DNA from: Oscillospiraceae bacterium | GTDB lineage: Bacteria > Bacillota > Clostridia > Oscillospirales > Butyricicoccaceae | Assembly: GCA_015068285.1 (NCBI GenBank) | Contig: SVKW01000003.1 | Coordinates: 1-39,179, forward strand | Reading direction: 5' to 3' | DNA: 39,179 bases | Part shown: positions 7,544-15,059 of the stretch, piece after piece | Numbering within the stretch: position 1 is the first letter of the stretch | Layout: every line of letters starts with the position of its first letter | Translations under genes and position numbers: made by a program | The notes under the pieces: model-generated | Databases searched by the model: none | What the model was told of the DNA's origin: nothing | The model's input: only the letters and a program-made list of their open reading frames with translations

Positions 7544-8314
7544 ATGGAAAAAGTTATTCTCATATCCATTGACGGAATGCGTCCTGACGGATTTTTAAAC
7601 TGCGGAAATCCATTTATCAACGATATTATGGCAAATTCCACATATACGCTTAAAGGCAGAACAATGTTCCCGTCTGTGACACTTCCGTGCCATCTTTCTC
7701 TTTTCCACAGCGTGCCGCCTGAAAGACATGGCATCACAACAAATACATATATCCCGTTTGCCCGTCCGCTCAACGGACTTTTTGAACAGCTCAAACTGGC
7801 AGGCAAGACAAGCGCCATGTTTTATGGCTGGGAGCCGCTCCGCGATGTAGCCCGTCCGCTTTCGCTGAAATATTCGGCATATATCAGCGCTCTTGCCGAA
7901 GAACATGTCGACGACAGGCTGACAGACCTTGCCATCGACCGCATCAATAAGACAAAGCCTGACTTTGTATTCCTATATATGGTGGACACCGACGAGCATG
8001 GCGGCCATGGTCACGGCTGGATGAGCGAAGAGTATCTCAACTGCATCAACCGCGCCATAAATAATGTAAAGCGAGTCTATGAGCTTTTCCACGATGAGTA
8101 CACCATCGTTGTCACAGCCGACCACGGCGGACACGACCGCTCCCACGGCACAACAATGGACGAGGATATGACGATTCCAATGTTCTATATCGGTCCTCGC
8201 TTTGAAAAGGGCAAGGTGCTTGAAAACACAACTATCCTCGATATCGCGCCGACAATCTGCGATGTTATGGGCGTGCTCAGAGCTCCTGAATGGGAAGGAG
8301 TTTCGAGAGCATAA
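7544..8314 (+). CDS. Type I phosphodiesterase / nucleotide pyrophosphatase family hydrolase
   Basis: A 256-residue metal-dependent hydrolase of the alkaline phosphatase superfamily. It has the two-zinc site residues in order: D10 (SIDGMRPDG), the predicted nucleophile T46 in MFPSVTLPCH, the DTDEHGGHGHG block at residues 148-158, and ADHGGHDRSHG at 192-202. These enzymes cleave phosphodiesters or phosphonates. It lacks a signal peptide, so it acts in the cytoplasm. A good ribosome site (AAGGAGAACCCC) sets the start. Its stop codon overlaps the start of the AEC transporter (TAATG), so the two are translated together, and a shared imported or exported organic substrate is possible but unproven. 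Confidence 0.85.
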   Translation: MEKVILISIDGMRPDGFLNCGNPFINDIMANSTYTLKGRTMFPSVTLPCHLSLFHSVPPERHGITTNTYIPFARPLNGLFEQLKLAGKTSAMFYGWEPLRDVARPLSLKYSAYISALAEEHVDDRLTDLAIDRINKTKPDFVFLYMVDTDEHGGHGHGWMSEEYLNCINRAINNVKRVYELFHDEYTIVVTADHGGHDRSHGTTMDEDMTIPMFYIGPRFEKGKVLENTTILDIAPTICDVMGVLRAPEWEGVSRA

Positions 8315-9252
8315 TGACAGTATTTTTATCAACACTCAACCAGATGGCGTTTCTCGTTCTGCTCATTGGTATCGGCTATGTCATCGTCAAGACAAAGGCT
8401 GTGCCAAGTGACGGGGCAAGCCTGCTGTCAAAACTGGAAAATAATGTATTTATCCCAGCCCTCGTCCTCGGCACATTTATGGAAAACTTCACTCTCGAGC
8501 GCTTTGGCACAGCAGGGCAGTATCTCCTTGTCGGCTTAGTCGTAATTCTCATCACAATGCCGATAGCCGTCTTTGCAGCGAAAAAATGCCATAAGGACGA
8601 ATATATTCAGAAAATCTACACCTACGGTCTGGCATTTTCCAACTTCGGCTTTATGGGCAATGCCGTTGTGGGCGCCCTTTTCCCTGATATTTTCATGGAA
8701 TACCTGATTTTCGTCCTGCCGTTCTGGACATTTATCTATGTCTGGGGCGTGCCGACACTTCTCATTCCTGTGAAAGACGAAGGCAAATCAAAGCTTGCAG
8801 GGCTGAAAAATCTAATAAATCCGATGTTTATTTCAATGATAATCGGTATGATAGTCGGCATAATCAATATTCCGCTGCCGGGATTTCTCACTTCGGCAGT
8901 TTCCTCTCTCGGCTCCTGTATGTCGCCGCTGGCAATGCTGCTGACAGGCATGACAGTTGCCAAGCTTGACATTAAAAAGACTTTAGCCGACAAATCCATC
9001 TACCTCGTCTCGGCAATCAGACTTCTTATAATTCCAGTAATTTCCATATTTATATTGAAGTTCATCCCGATGAGCTATGGCCTCAAACTCTGCACAGTCT
9101 GCTCGCTGGCAATGCCGCTGGGGCTTAATACAATAGTGGTCCCAAGTGCCTACGGAAAAGATACATCTGTCGCCGCCGGCATGGCGCTCGTCTCCCATGT
9201 GGCATCCTGCCTCACAATTCCGCTCATCTTCATGCTGTTTGAAATTATATAA
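8314..9252 (+). CDS. AEC (auxin efflux carrier) family transporter
   Basis: A 312-residue membrane protein with about ten hydrophobic segments in two five-helix halves, the architecture of the auxin efflux carrier family, whose bacterial members move organic acids such as malate. Family features are the repeated GFMGNAVVG and LGLNTIVVPSAYG stretches in the crossover helices. The ORF track begins at 8290, but those codons lie in the upstream gene. The ATG at 8314 overlaps that gene's stop (TAATG), and GGAAGGAG stands 14 nt before it. No terminator was seen; a double-hairpin repeat follows. Confidence 0.85.
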   Translation: MTVFLSTLNQMAFLVLLIGIGYVIVKTKAVPSDGASLLSKLENNVFIPALVLGTFMENFTLERFGTAGQYLLVGLVVILITMPIAVFAAKKCHKDEYIQKIYTYGLAFSNFGFMGNAVVGALFPDIFMEYLIFVLPFWTFIYVWGVPTLLIPVKDEGKSKLAGLKNLINPMFISMIIGMIVGIINIPLPGFLTSAVSSLGSCMSPLAMLLTGMTVAKLDIKKTLADKSIYLVSAIRLLIIPVISIFILKFIPMSYGLKLCTVCSLAMPLGLNTIVVPSAYGKDTSVAAGMALVSHVASCLTIPLIFMLFEII

Positions 9253-9268
9253 CTTCTCACCCGTTTAG

Positions 9269-9318
9269 CCTCCCTTTGGTAAAGGGAGGGGGACCATCCG
9301 TAGGATGGTGGAGGGATC
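9269..9318. repeat. Double-hairpin intergenic repeat, CCTCCCTT type
   Basis: Hairpin 1 CCTCCCTTTGGTAAAGGGAGG, hairpin 2 ACCATCC-GTA-GGATGGT. Compared with the copy at 4851 the second stem is different in sequence but fully paired. Confidence 0.85.
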
Positions 9319-9366
9319 GAGAAAGCATAAAAAAGAAGCTTTCACTAATTCTAAAAGCCTCTCCAA

Positions 9367-9394
9367 GTAGGGGCGGGTTTCCGCGCCCGCCCGC
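9367..9394. repeat. GC-rich single-hairpin repeat
   Basis: GTAGGGGCGGGTTTCCGCGC, then CCGCCCGC: stem GGGCGGG/CCCGCCC. The text AAATGCGCCGCAG that follows recurs after the copy at 32833, so the repeat unit extends to about 9416. Confidence 0.8.
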
Positions 9395-9490
9395 ACTATC
9401 AAATGCGCCGCAGACACCGAAATGTTCCGCAGGAACAATTCATGATATGAAGTATCAATTCATTCTTCATGTCGCAAGACAATTCATCAT

Positions 9491-9520
9491 CAAAAAAGCT
9501 CTCCAAACGGAGAGCTTTTC
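9491..9520 (-). terminator. Terminator of the tartrate/D-malate dehydrogenase gene
   Basis: AAAAGCTCTCC / GGAGAGCTTTT with a four-base loop and a T-run on the minus strand. Confidence 0.85.
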
Positions 9521-9534
9521 CTATCTTCATTTAT

Positions 9535-10596
9535 TTACTTCAGCTTTGCAATAACAGCTGCGCCGACTTCCGATGTTTTGGCAGTACCGCCCATATCAGG
9601 AGTGAGGAACTGTTTTTCCACCATAACAGCCTCGATAGCATCGAGAACCTTCTTGCCCCATTCTGTATAGCCGAAATGGTCGAGCATCTGGCTGACAGAC
9701 CAGATGGAAGCGAGAGGGTTGGAAACTTCCTGACCTGCAATGTCAGGAGCAGAGCCGTGGATAGGCTCAAACATAGATGGGAACTTGCCTTCAGGGTTGA
9801 TATTTGCCCCGGCAGCCAAACCCATACCGCCCGAAATAGCCGCGCCAAGGTCTGTGAGAATATCGCCGAAAAGGTTGGAAGTTACAACAACTTCAAAACG
9901 CTTAGGGTCCTTTACGAAGAACATACTTGCCGCGTCAACGAGAAGGTGATGAGTCTTAACTTCAGGGTATTCCTGCGCAACCTCATTGAAAACCTTATCC
10001 CAGAAAACCATGGAATAGTTGAGAGCATTGCCCTTGCTGATGCTTGTCAGGCTCTTGCCTTCCTTCTTTGCAAGCTCAAAAGCATAGCGGATAATTCTTT
10101 CTGTGCCTTTGCGTGAGAAAACACCTGTCTGGAGAACAACTTCATTTGGCTGACCTTTATAAAGCCAGTCGCCTGCGCCTGCATATTCGCCTTCGCTGTT
10201 TTCACGAATGACTATCATGTCAATGTCCTCCTCCTTCACATCCTTGAGCGGACAAGGAGCGCCCTTGAGAAGCTTTACAGGGCGGAGGTTTACATACTGG
10301 TCAAAATCGTGGCGGATTTTGAGCAATAAATCCCAGAGGGAGATATGGTCAGGCACGCCAGGGTAGCCGACAGCGCCAAGATAGATAGCGTCAAACTTTG
10401 AAAGAATTTCAATGCCGTCGTCAGGCATCATCTTGCCGTTTTTGAGGTAGTATTCACAGCCCCAAGGGAAGTGTTCAAACTCAAAATTGATATTTTCATC
10501 AAGGGATGCGATGTGCTGCAGCACCTTCACACCCTCGGATATAACTTCAGGACCAATGCCGTCGCCGGCAATAACAGCAATTTTATGGTTATTCAT
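9535..10596 (-). CDS. Tartrate / D-malate dehydrogenase-type beta-decarboxylating dehydrogenase
   Basis: A 353-residue NAD-dependent enzyme of the isocitrate/isopropylmalate dehydrogenase superfamily. The block AVGYPGVPDHISLWDLLLKIR (residues 75-95) is characteristic of the tartrate/D-malate branch rather than LeuB or Icd. Other landmarks are IAGDGIGPEV at the N-terminus, IRENSEGEYAG, the metal-binding NLFGDILTDLGAA, and FEPIHGSAPDIAG for cofactor binding. The likely reaction is oxidative decarboxylation of D-malate to pyruvate or the related oxidation of tartrate; which of these is not decidable here. The gene is alone between a near-consensus promoter and a terminator, not in a leucine cluster, which also speaks against LeuB. 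Ribosome site GAAAGGAAAAGC. Confidence 0.82.
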   Translation of the reverse strand: MNNHKIAVIAGDGIGPEVISEGVKVLQHIASLDENINFEFEHFPWGCEYYLKNGKMMPDDGIEILSKFDAIYLGAVGYPGVPDHISLWDLLLKIRHDFDQYVNLRPVKLLKGAPCPLKDVKEEDIDMIVIRENSEGEYAGAGDWLYKGQPNEVVLQTGVFSRKGTERIIRYAFELAKKEGKSLTSISKGNALNYSMVFWDKVFNEVAQEYPEVKTHHLLVDAASMFFVKDPKRFEVVVTSNLFGDILTDLGAAISGGMGLAAGANINPEGKFPSMFEPIHGSAPDIAGQEVSNPLASIWSVSQMLDHFGYTEWGKKVLDAIEAVMVEKQFLTPDMGGTAKTSEVGAAVIAKLK

Positions 10597-10630
10597 AAGC
10601 TTTTCCTTTCATAAACTGATTTATGATTAA

Positions 10631-10659
10631 AGTGTAGCACTTTGAATGGGGAATGTCAA
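10631..10659 (-). promoter_or_regulatory. Promoter of the tartrate/D-malate dehydrogenase gene
   Basis: Minus strand TTGACA, 17 bp, TACACT, about 35 bp before the start codon. Confidence 0.7.
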
Positions 10660-10686
10660 CAAAAATCCCCTCGTCTCCCTTTTAAT

Positions 10687-10727
10687 AGCCTCGCCCTCTT
10701 CAGAGGGAGAGGTGGCAGCCGTATGAG
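10687..10727. repeat. Double-hairpin repeat, CCTCGCCCTC type, second hairpin decayed
   Basis: Hairpin 1 CCTCGCCCTCTTCAGAGGGAGAGG is intact. The second arm reads GGCAGCCGTATGAGG and no longer closes. Confidence 0.65.
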
Positions 10728-10772
10728 GATATCAAAGTATATAACGATTAGCACACAATAAATAAAAAATAT

Positions 10773-10961
10773 TTATTCAGATTCAGCAAGATAAGTTATC
10801 AACAAAACAATTAAGAAAAGCGGTAAACTTATAATGCTTACAGTAACTTGTGAATTGGATATTAGCGCGAATAATAAACCAGATACGGTTATAATTATTT
10901 GAATTATAATGTAGAACTTAAACGCTTTCTTTAGCGCACGGGAAAAACGCGATTCATTCAT
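10773..10961 (-). CDS. Small two-helix membrane protein, unknown function
   Basis: A 62-residue protein with two predicted transmembrane segments (about residues 17-35 and 40-58) and a basic N-terminus, so a helical hairpin with both ends inside is likely. No family is recognised. It is probably real because a near-perfect ribosome site (AAGGAGGTTATTT) precedes the start and because it lies 41 bp downstream of the Nudix gene on the same strand. It would be the third gene of the aminotransferase-Nudix unit. An AT-rich dyad overlaps its stop codon. Confidence 0.6.
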   Translation of the reverse strand: MNESRFSRALKKAFKFYIIIQIIITVSGLLFALISNSQVTVSIISLPLFLIVLLITYLAESE

Positions 10962-11002
10962 AAATAACCTCCTTGTATATACATAAGAGTTTTATTAAAT
11001 TC

Positions 11003-11395
11003 TTACATTCTATCCTCAATAATCTTCCTCAGTATTTCCTCATCGGCAGGGCAGAAGTCAAACTGCCCAATCTCACTTGCCGTAATCCACCTGATATCAT
11101 TATGCTCCAGTAATTTCGGCTCGCCCTCTTTAATTATGCTATTATATAATGTAAGGCGGACGGTGATATCGGGATATTCGTGCACAAGCTCCATATAAAT
11201 ATCCTGTGGCTCAACGATTATATCCAGCTCCTCCTTGCACTCGCGAATGAGAGCATCAGTCTTGCTTTCGCCCTTTTCTACCTTGCCGCCTACAAATTCC
11301 CAGAGCAAAGCCTGGGCTTTATTGGCAGGGCGCTGACATATCATAAACCTGTCGCCATCCCACACAAGGGCGGCAACAACATTGGTAATTTCCAT
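11003..11395 (-). CDS. MutT-like Nudix hydrolase
   Basis: A 130-residue Nudix protein, probably a (deoxy)nucleoside triphosphate pyrophosphohydrolase that removes oxidised nucleotides. The Nudix box runs from G37 to I59 (E43, R51, E52, E55, E56 present). The usual glycine near its end is D58. The preceding VAALVWDGDRFMICQRP and LLWEFVGGK are typical of the MutT/8-oxo-dGTPase branch. Its ATG shares bases with the stop codon of the upstream aminotransferase gene (TAATG), and GAGGAG lies 14 nt upstream, so translation is coupled. Confidence 0.85.
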   Translation of the reverse strand: MEITNVVAALVWDGDRFMICQRPANKAQALLWEFVGGKVEKGESKTDALIRECKEELDIIVEPQDIYMELVHEYPDITVRLTLYNSIIKEGEPKLLEHNDIRWITASEIGQFDFCPADEEILRKIIEDRM

Positions 11396-12546
11396 TATTT
11401 TACATACTCCTCATAGTACTGACGGGCGTATTTCAAGGCAGTATCCACATCTTCTTCGTTGGAGAAAATGCCCAGCGAAAGACGGACAAAGCCGAGGTCC
11501 ATCTTGCTTATGGCAATATTTCTCTCGCCAAACCACGCCTTCATGTGGGCAAGGTCAGGCACAACGACAGAGTTTATGCCGGCGCGCTCGTCAGGGTTTG
11601 CAGGAGTTGCCACATGGTAGCCGATTTCACGCAGGCCGTCATTCATCTTCTGGGAAAGCACAGCCACATGAGCGGCAATATTTTCAACGCCAACCTCAAG
11701 AATGAATTTCAAAGCCGCGCGCAATGTGTAAATACCGGGGTAATTCAGATTGGAAAGCTCAAATTTTCTCGCATTCAGCTCATCTTTGAGAGTATTCGTC
11801 CAGCTTTCGCGGTCGAAAGAGCGGACACCCGACGAGCCGGCATACTGAGGCTTAAGCAGCTTCATAAGCTCAGGCGCAATATACAATAAACCCACACCTG
11901 TCACGGAAAGCAGATTCTTGTGTGCGCCCGAAGCCACAGCATCAATGCCCCAGTTTTTCGCATCAAGGGGAATGAGCCCAAGGCTCTGAATTGCATCGAC
12001 AACTAAAAACGCTCCGTTTTTATGGCATATTTCAGCAAGAGCCTTGATGTCGCATTTGTAGCCTGTAGGCGCCTGCACATGGCTGATTGCCACGATTTTT
12101 GTGTTCTTGTCAATATATTTTTCGATAATATCAGGGGAAAGACGGTGATTTTCCGATTTTGCAATACGCACCTCGACGCCCTTTTCCTTGAGCGCCAGCC
12201 ATGGCATCACATTTGATATATGCTCGTCTGTATTGATAACCACATTGTCGCCCTTTTCAAATGGGAAAGACTGGGAAATAATATTCAAGCCCTCCACAGT
12301 ATTTTTGGTGATTGCAATATGGTCGGGGCAGACACCGCCTAAAAGCCGAGCCGAAAGCGCGCGCACCTCATCAGCCGCCTCATTCCACTGGCGTTTGCCT
12401 TCAAGAATGCCATTGAAATTTTCCTCAAAATATAAATCCATAGCCTCTTTCGCAATCGTACAGCCGCCGTTAGACAGCCCTGCCTCAAGATAAACCTTCT
12501 TTGAGCAGACAGGGAAGAGAGCTCTTATTTTATCGTGGTCCTTCAT
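11395..12546 (-). CDS. Class V aminotransferase-fold PLP enzyme, desulfurase-like but without the catalytic cysteine
   Basis: A 383-residue pyridoxal-phosphate enzyme with the fold of cysteine desulfurases (SufS/CsdA). The PLP lysine is in SGAHKNLLSVTG near residue 209; the aspartate that holds the pyridine ring is in FLVVDAIQSLG, and SHVQAPTGYKCDI precedes it. In group II desulfurases a catalytic cysteine precedes the C-terminal VR(L/I)S motif. Here that stretch reads NIAISKMDLGFVRLSLG and has no cysteine, so sulfur transfer is doubtful and another lyase or transaminase role is likely. The ORF track starts 42 codons too early; GGAGGTAATTTT stands before the ATG at 12546 and the promoter lies between the two. 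Confidence 0.82.
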   Translation of the reverse strand: MKDHDKIRALFPVCSKKVYLEAGLSNGGCTIAKEAMDLYFEENFNGILEGKRQWNEAADEVRALSARLLGGVCPDHIAITKNTVEGLNIISQSFPFEKGDNVVINTDEHISNVMPWLALKEKGVEVRIAKSENHRLSPDIIEKYIDKNTKIVAISHVQAPTGYKCDIKALAEICHKNGAFLVVDAIQSLGLIPLDAKNWGIDAVASGAHKNLLSVTGVGLLYIAPELMKLLKPQYAGSSGVRSFDRESWTNTLKDELNARKFELSNLNYPGIYTLRAALKFILEVGVENIAAHVAVLSQKMNDGLREIGYHVATPANPDERAGINSVVVPDLAHMKAWFGERNIAISKMDLGFVRLSLGIFSNEEDVDTALKYARQYYEEYVK

Positions 12547-12579
12547 AAAATTACCTCCGTAAAGATTTCTTATGGTAAA

Positions 12580-12608
12580 ATCATAGCACAAGCCGACACC
12601 ATTTACAA
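12580..12608 (-). promoter_or_regulatory. Promoter of the aminotransferase-Nudix operon
   Basis: Minus strand TTGTAA, 17 bp, TATGAT. It lies inside the extended frame of the ORF track, which supports the start at 12546. Confidence 0.6.
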
Positions 12609-12657
12609 TAATTTGTGACAAAAAACTTAAAATCAGCTTAAAAAGGCAAAAAAATTC

Positions 12658-12686
12658 TTGCAGTATTAACAAAGCTTTGGTATAAT
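12658..12686 (+). promoter_or_regulatory. Promoter of the zinc-ribbon / lipid enzyme operon
   Basis: TTGCAG, 17 bp, TATAAT, divergent from the aminotransferase promoter and giving a leader of about 90 nt. Confidence 0.6.
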
Positions 12687-12783
12687 CCTTACTATATAGA
12701 AAAAAGCCACAATTTCGTCACACATTATTTAAACTTTAGTGTTATTATTATATTGGATAAAAATAGCACAAGAAGGAAAAATA

Positions 12784-13200
12784 ATGAAAAACTGGCTTAC
12801 AAAACTGGCACAAAAAATCAATCAATTCATGTACGGAAGATACGGCACCGACAAGCTGAATATGTTTCTGCTGACGCTGTCCATAATATTGGTCTTTCTT
12901 TCGTACTTCCCGAAAATGGGTATCTGTTCGCTTATCGCATATATTTTCGTGATATGGGCGCTGTTCAGAAGCCTTTCGAAAAATCTCCACAAAAGACGCC
13001 TCGAGCTTTATAAATATGAGGAGATAAAAAGAGATTTCACGGGCAGAATAAGCCTCATAAAGCAGATATGGCAGAACAGAAAGACCCACAAATATTTCAG
13101 ATGCAAAAACTGCGGCAACATTTTCCGTGTCCCTAAAGGCAAGGGCAAAATAGAAGTTACCTGCCCGAAATGCAAAACGAAATCCATCCGCAAGTCGTAG
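12784..13200 (+). CDS. Membrane protein with C-terminal zinc ribbon
   Basis: A 138-residue protein with two hydrophobic segments (about residues 26-42 and 44-62), a basic stretch, and a cytoplasmic zinc ribbon built from C107/C110 and C127/C130 (CKNC...CPKC). The ribbon resembles those in Clostridia proteins of unknown role. The ORF track's earlier start (12739) has no ribosome site; AGAAGGAAAAATA precedes the ATG at 12784. It is the first gene of a unit with a PAP2 enzyme and a CDP-alcohol phosphatidyltransferase, so a part in membrane-lipid metabolism is possible but not shown. Confidence 0.72.
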   Translation: MKNWLTKLAQKINQFMYGRYGTDKLNMFLLTLSIILVFLSYFPKMGICSLIAYIFVIWALFRSLSKNLHKRRLELYKYEEIKRDFTGRISLIKQIWQNRKTHKYFRCKNCGNIFRVPKGKGKIEVTCPKCKTKSIRKS

Positions 13201-13222
13201 CATCATCTTAAAAGGTAGGACT

Positions 13223-13894
13223 ATGAAGCCAAAAGTTGACTACAGTAAATTCAAACTGAGCAAGCTGAACACTATCGAATACAAGCATCTTAAGCTGCTT
13301 GCTTTCTGGCCGATATACGGCGTATTTTTCTACGCTCTCGAGCGGTTTATCATCGCGCCATACTATTACCCCATTTACTGCGGCATGGACGATATGATCC
13401 CCTTCAACGAATGGTTTGTAATCCCGTACCTTTTCTGGTATGTATTCCTCATCGGAATGCACATCTATACCCTTATGTACGATGTGGAAAACTTTAAAAA
13501 AATGATGCGTTTCATCATAATAACATACACGGCGGCTCTCGTTATATACGCAGTATTCCCGAATTGCCAGCAGCTTCGTCCTCCTGTCTTTGAAAGGGAA
13601 AACCTGCTGACAAAAATGATGAGTGTCCTATATGCCATCGACACCAACACCAATGTCTGCCCGTCAATTCATGTCATCGGCTCACTTGCCGTACTTTCGA
13701 CAGCTCTCAGACTGAAAGGCATAAAAAGTGTATCGGTTATCTGGTTTGTGGTGACAGCATTTTTTATCAGCATTTCCACAGTTTTTCTCAAACAACACTC
13801 AATTATCGACATATTCGCCGCCCTGCCTATCTGCATTTTAGCCGATTTAATATGCTGGGGCTGGAAAAATAATAAAAAAGAAAGAGTAAAATAA
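13223..13894 (+). CDS. PAP2 superfamily membrane phosphatase / phosphotransferase
   Basis: A 223-residue integral membrane protein with about six hydrophobic segments. Two of the PAP2 motifs are readable: CPSIHV with H150 and, further on, FLKQHSIIDIFAA with H192 and D196, the catalytic pair. The first motif (KxxxxxxRP) is only partly kept (CQQLRPP), a pattern closer to inositolphosphotransferase-like members than to undecaprenyl-phosphate phosphatases. It follows the zinc-ribbon gene by 22 bp and overlaps the next start (TAATG). Likely substrates are membrane phospholipids or their precursors. Confidence 0.8.
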   Translation: MKPKVDYSKFKLSKLNTIEYKHLKLLAFWPIYGVFFYALERFIIAPYYYPIYCGMDDMIPFNEWFVIPYLFWYVFLIGMHIYTLMYDVENFKKMMRFIIITYTAALVIYAVFPNCQQLRPPVFERENLLTKMMSVLYAIDTNTNVCPSIHVIGSLAVLSTALRLKGIKSVSVIWFVVTAFFISISTVFLKQHSIIDIFAALPICILADLICWGWKNNKKERVK

Positions 13895-14451
13895 TGCGCA
13901 ATATTTTCAAAAAAGATCAGATATTGACAATTCCAAACCTGCTCAGCCTTGCACGCCTTGCAATGATTCCGCTGATTATATGGCTGTATGCCGTAAAGCA
14001 GAATTATTCTATGGCGCTGTTTATGCTGTTTGTTTCATGGCTGACAGATGTTGCCGATGGTTTTATTGCGAGACATTTCAATATGACCTCCGATTTCGGC
14101 AAGATTTTTGACCCTGTCGCCGATAAGCTGACCCAGGCGGCAATGCTTTTCTGCCTTGCAATAAGATACAGACGAATGAAATATCTCATCGGCATTTTTG
14201 CCGTAAAGGAGATTATAATGAGCACTATGGGGCTTTTCGCCATACACAAAACCGATGAAATCAGAGGCGCCGTATGGTCGGGCAAAATCAACACAGGTCT
14301 TATCTATCTCACGATAGGTCTGCTGATAATCATGCCTAATATGGACATCCGCTACGCCAACGGACTTATCAGCATTTGCTGCTTCTCAATGATAGTTTCA
14401 GGCGGACATTACGTCAAAAACTACCTCGAAACCCTCGGATCCGATAAATAA
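13894..14451 (+). CDS. CDP-alcohol phosphatidyltransferase (PgsA-like)
   Basis: A 185-residue membrane enzyme with the full CDP-alcohol phosphotransferase signature: D52, D55-G56, A59-R60, G69, D73 and D77 (read as TDVADGFIAR...GKIFDPVADK). Such enzymes swap the CMP of CDP-diacylglycerol for an alcohol. The N-terminal TIPNLLSLARL and the length match phosphatidylglycerophosphate synthase, but the acceptor cannot be fixed. A PAP2 enzyme directly upstream, translationally coupled, could remove the phosphate from the product. A strong terminator follows at once. Confidence 0.85.
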   Translation: MRNIFKKDQILTIPNLLSLARLAMIPLIIWLYAVKQNYSMALFMLFVSWLTDVADGFIARHFNMTSDFGKIFDPVADKLTQAAMLFCLAIRYRRMKYLIGIFAVKEIIMSTMGLFAIHKTDEIRGAVWSGKINTGLIYLTIGLLIIMPNMDIRYANGLISICCFSMIVSGGHYVKNYLETLGSDK

Positions 14452-14453
14452 TA

Positions 14454-14480
14454 AAAGCCACCCATAGCGGTGGCTTTTTT
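14454..14480 (+). terminator. Terminator of the lipid enzyme operon
   Basis: AAAAGCCACC / GGTGGCTTTT hairpin and a T-run immediately after the stop codon. Confidence 0.85.
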
Positions 14481-14485
14481 ATGGC

Positions 14486-14514
14486 TTGACATCGGGAATA
14501 CGGTGGGATAAAAT
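14486..14514 (+). promoter_or_regulatory. Promoter of the kinase-phosphatase operon
   Basis: TTGACA, 17 bp, TAAAAT. Predicted transcription starts near 14521, so the leader is only about 14 nt. Confidence 0.7.
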
Positions 14515-14534
14515 TAAATAAAGAGGTGATATTT

Positions 14535-15047
14535 ATGGTGCTGATAATAACAGGAGCTTCCCACACAGGCAAAACAGCCCTCGCACAGAAATTGCTTGAA
14601 AAATACAGCATCCCATATCTTTCGATAGACCATATCAAAATGGGGCTTATCCGCAGCGGCATCACAGAGCTGACGCCCGAAAGCGAAGATGAAAAGCTGA
14701 CAGCGTTTTTGTGGCCAATCATCAGAGAGATTATCAAGACTGCCATCGAAAACAGCCAGAATCTCATAGTGGAAGGCTGTTATGTCCCATTTGACTGGCA
14801 GAAAGATTTAGATGAGCTATATCTCGAAAATATAAAATACCTCTGCCTTGTTATGAGTGAGAATTACATAAAAACTCATTTTGACGATATTAAAACCTAT
14901 GAAAATATAATTGAACATCGACTTTACGACGATTTCACCATGGAAAATGCCCTTGAAGAAAATGCGTATTACATGGAAAAATGCCGTCAGCATAATATAA
15001 AACCACTGATTATCGACGAAAAATATGAGATAAATATTGAATTATAA
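14535..15047 (+). CDS. P-loop kinase-like protein
   Basis: A 170-residue cytoplasmic protein that begins with a Walker A motif, GASHTGKT at residues 7-14, followed by a LSIDHIKMGL stretch and LIVEGCYVPFDW, as in small-molecule or nucleoside kinases of the AAA/AK-like group. The substrate is unknown. The ORF track's start at 14526 is a GTG inside the ribosome site (AGAGGTGAT); the ATG at 14535 has proper spacing. The next gene follows in 12 bp, so the kinase and the histidine phosphatase are co-expressed. Confidence 0.72.
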   Translation: MVLIITGASHTGKTALAQKLLEKYSIPYLSIDHIKMGLIRSGITELTPESEDEKLTAFLWPIIREIIKTAIENSQNLIVEGCYVPFDWQKDLDELYLENIKYLCLVMSENYIKTHFDDIKTYENIIEHRLYDDFTMENALEENAYYMEKCRQHNIKPLIIDEKYEINIEL

Positions 15048-15059
15048 AGGAGAATCGCC

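Noticed and set aside
9276-10116. Plus-strand ORFs over the repeats and tartrate dehydrogenase
   Set aside because: They read through hairpin repeats and a terminator and shadow the dehydrogenase.
9535-10596. LeuB (isopropylmalate dehydrogenase) reading of the dehydrogenase
   Set aside because: The GVPDHISLWDLLLKIR block and the absence of leu genes nearby fit the tartrate/D-malate branch better.
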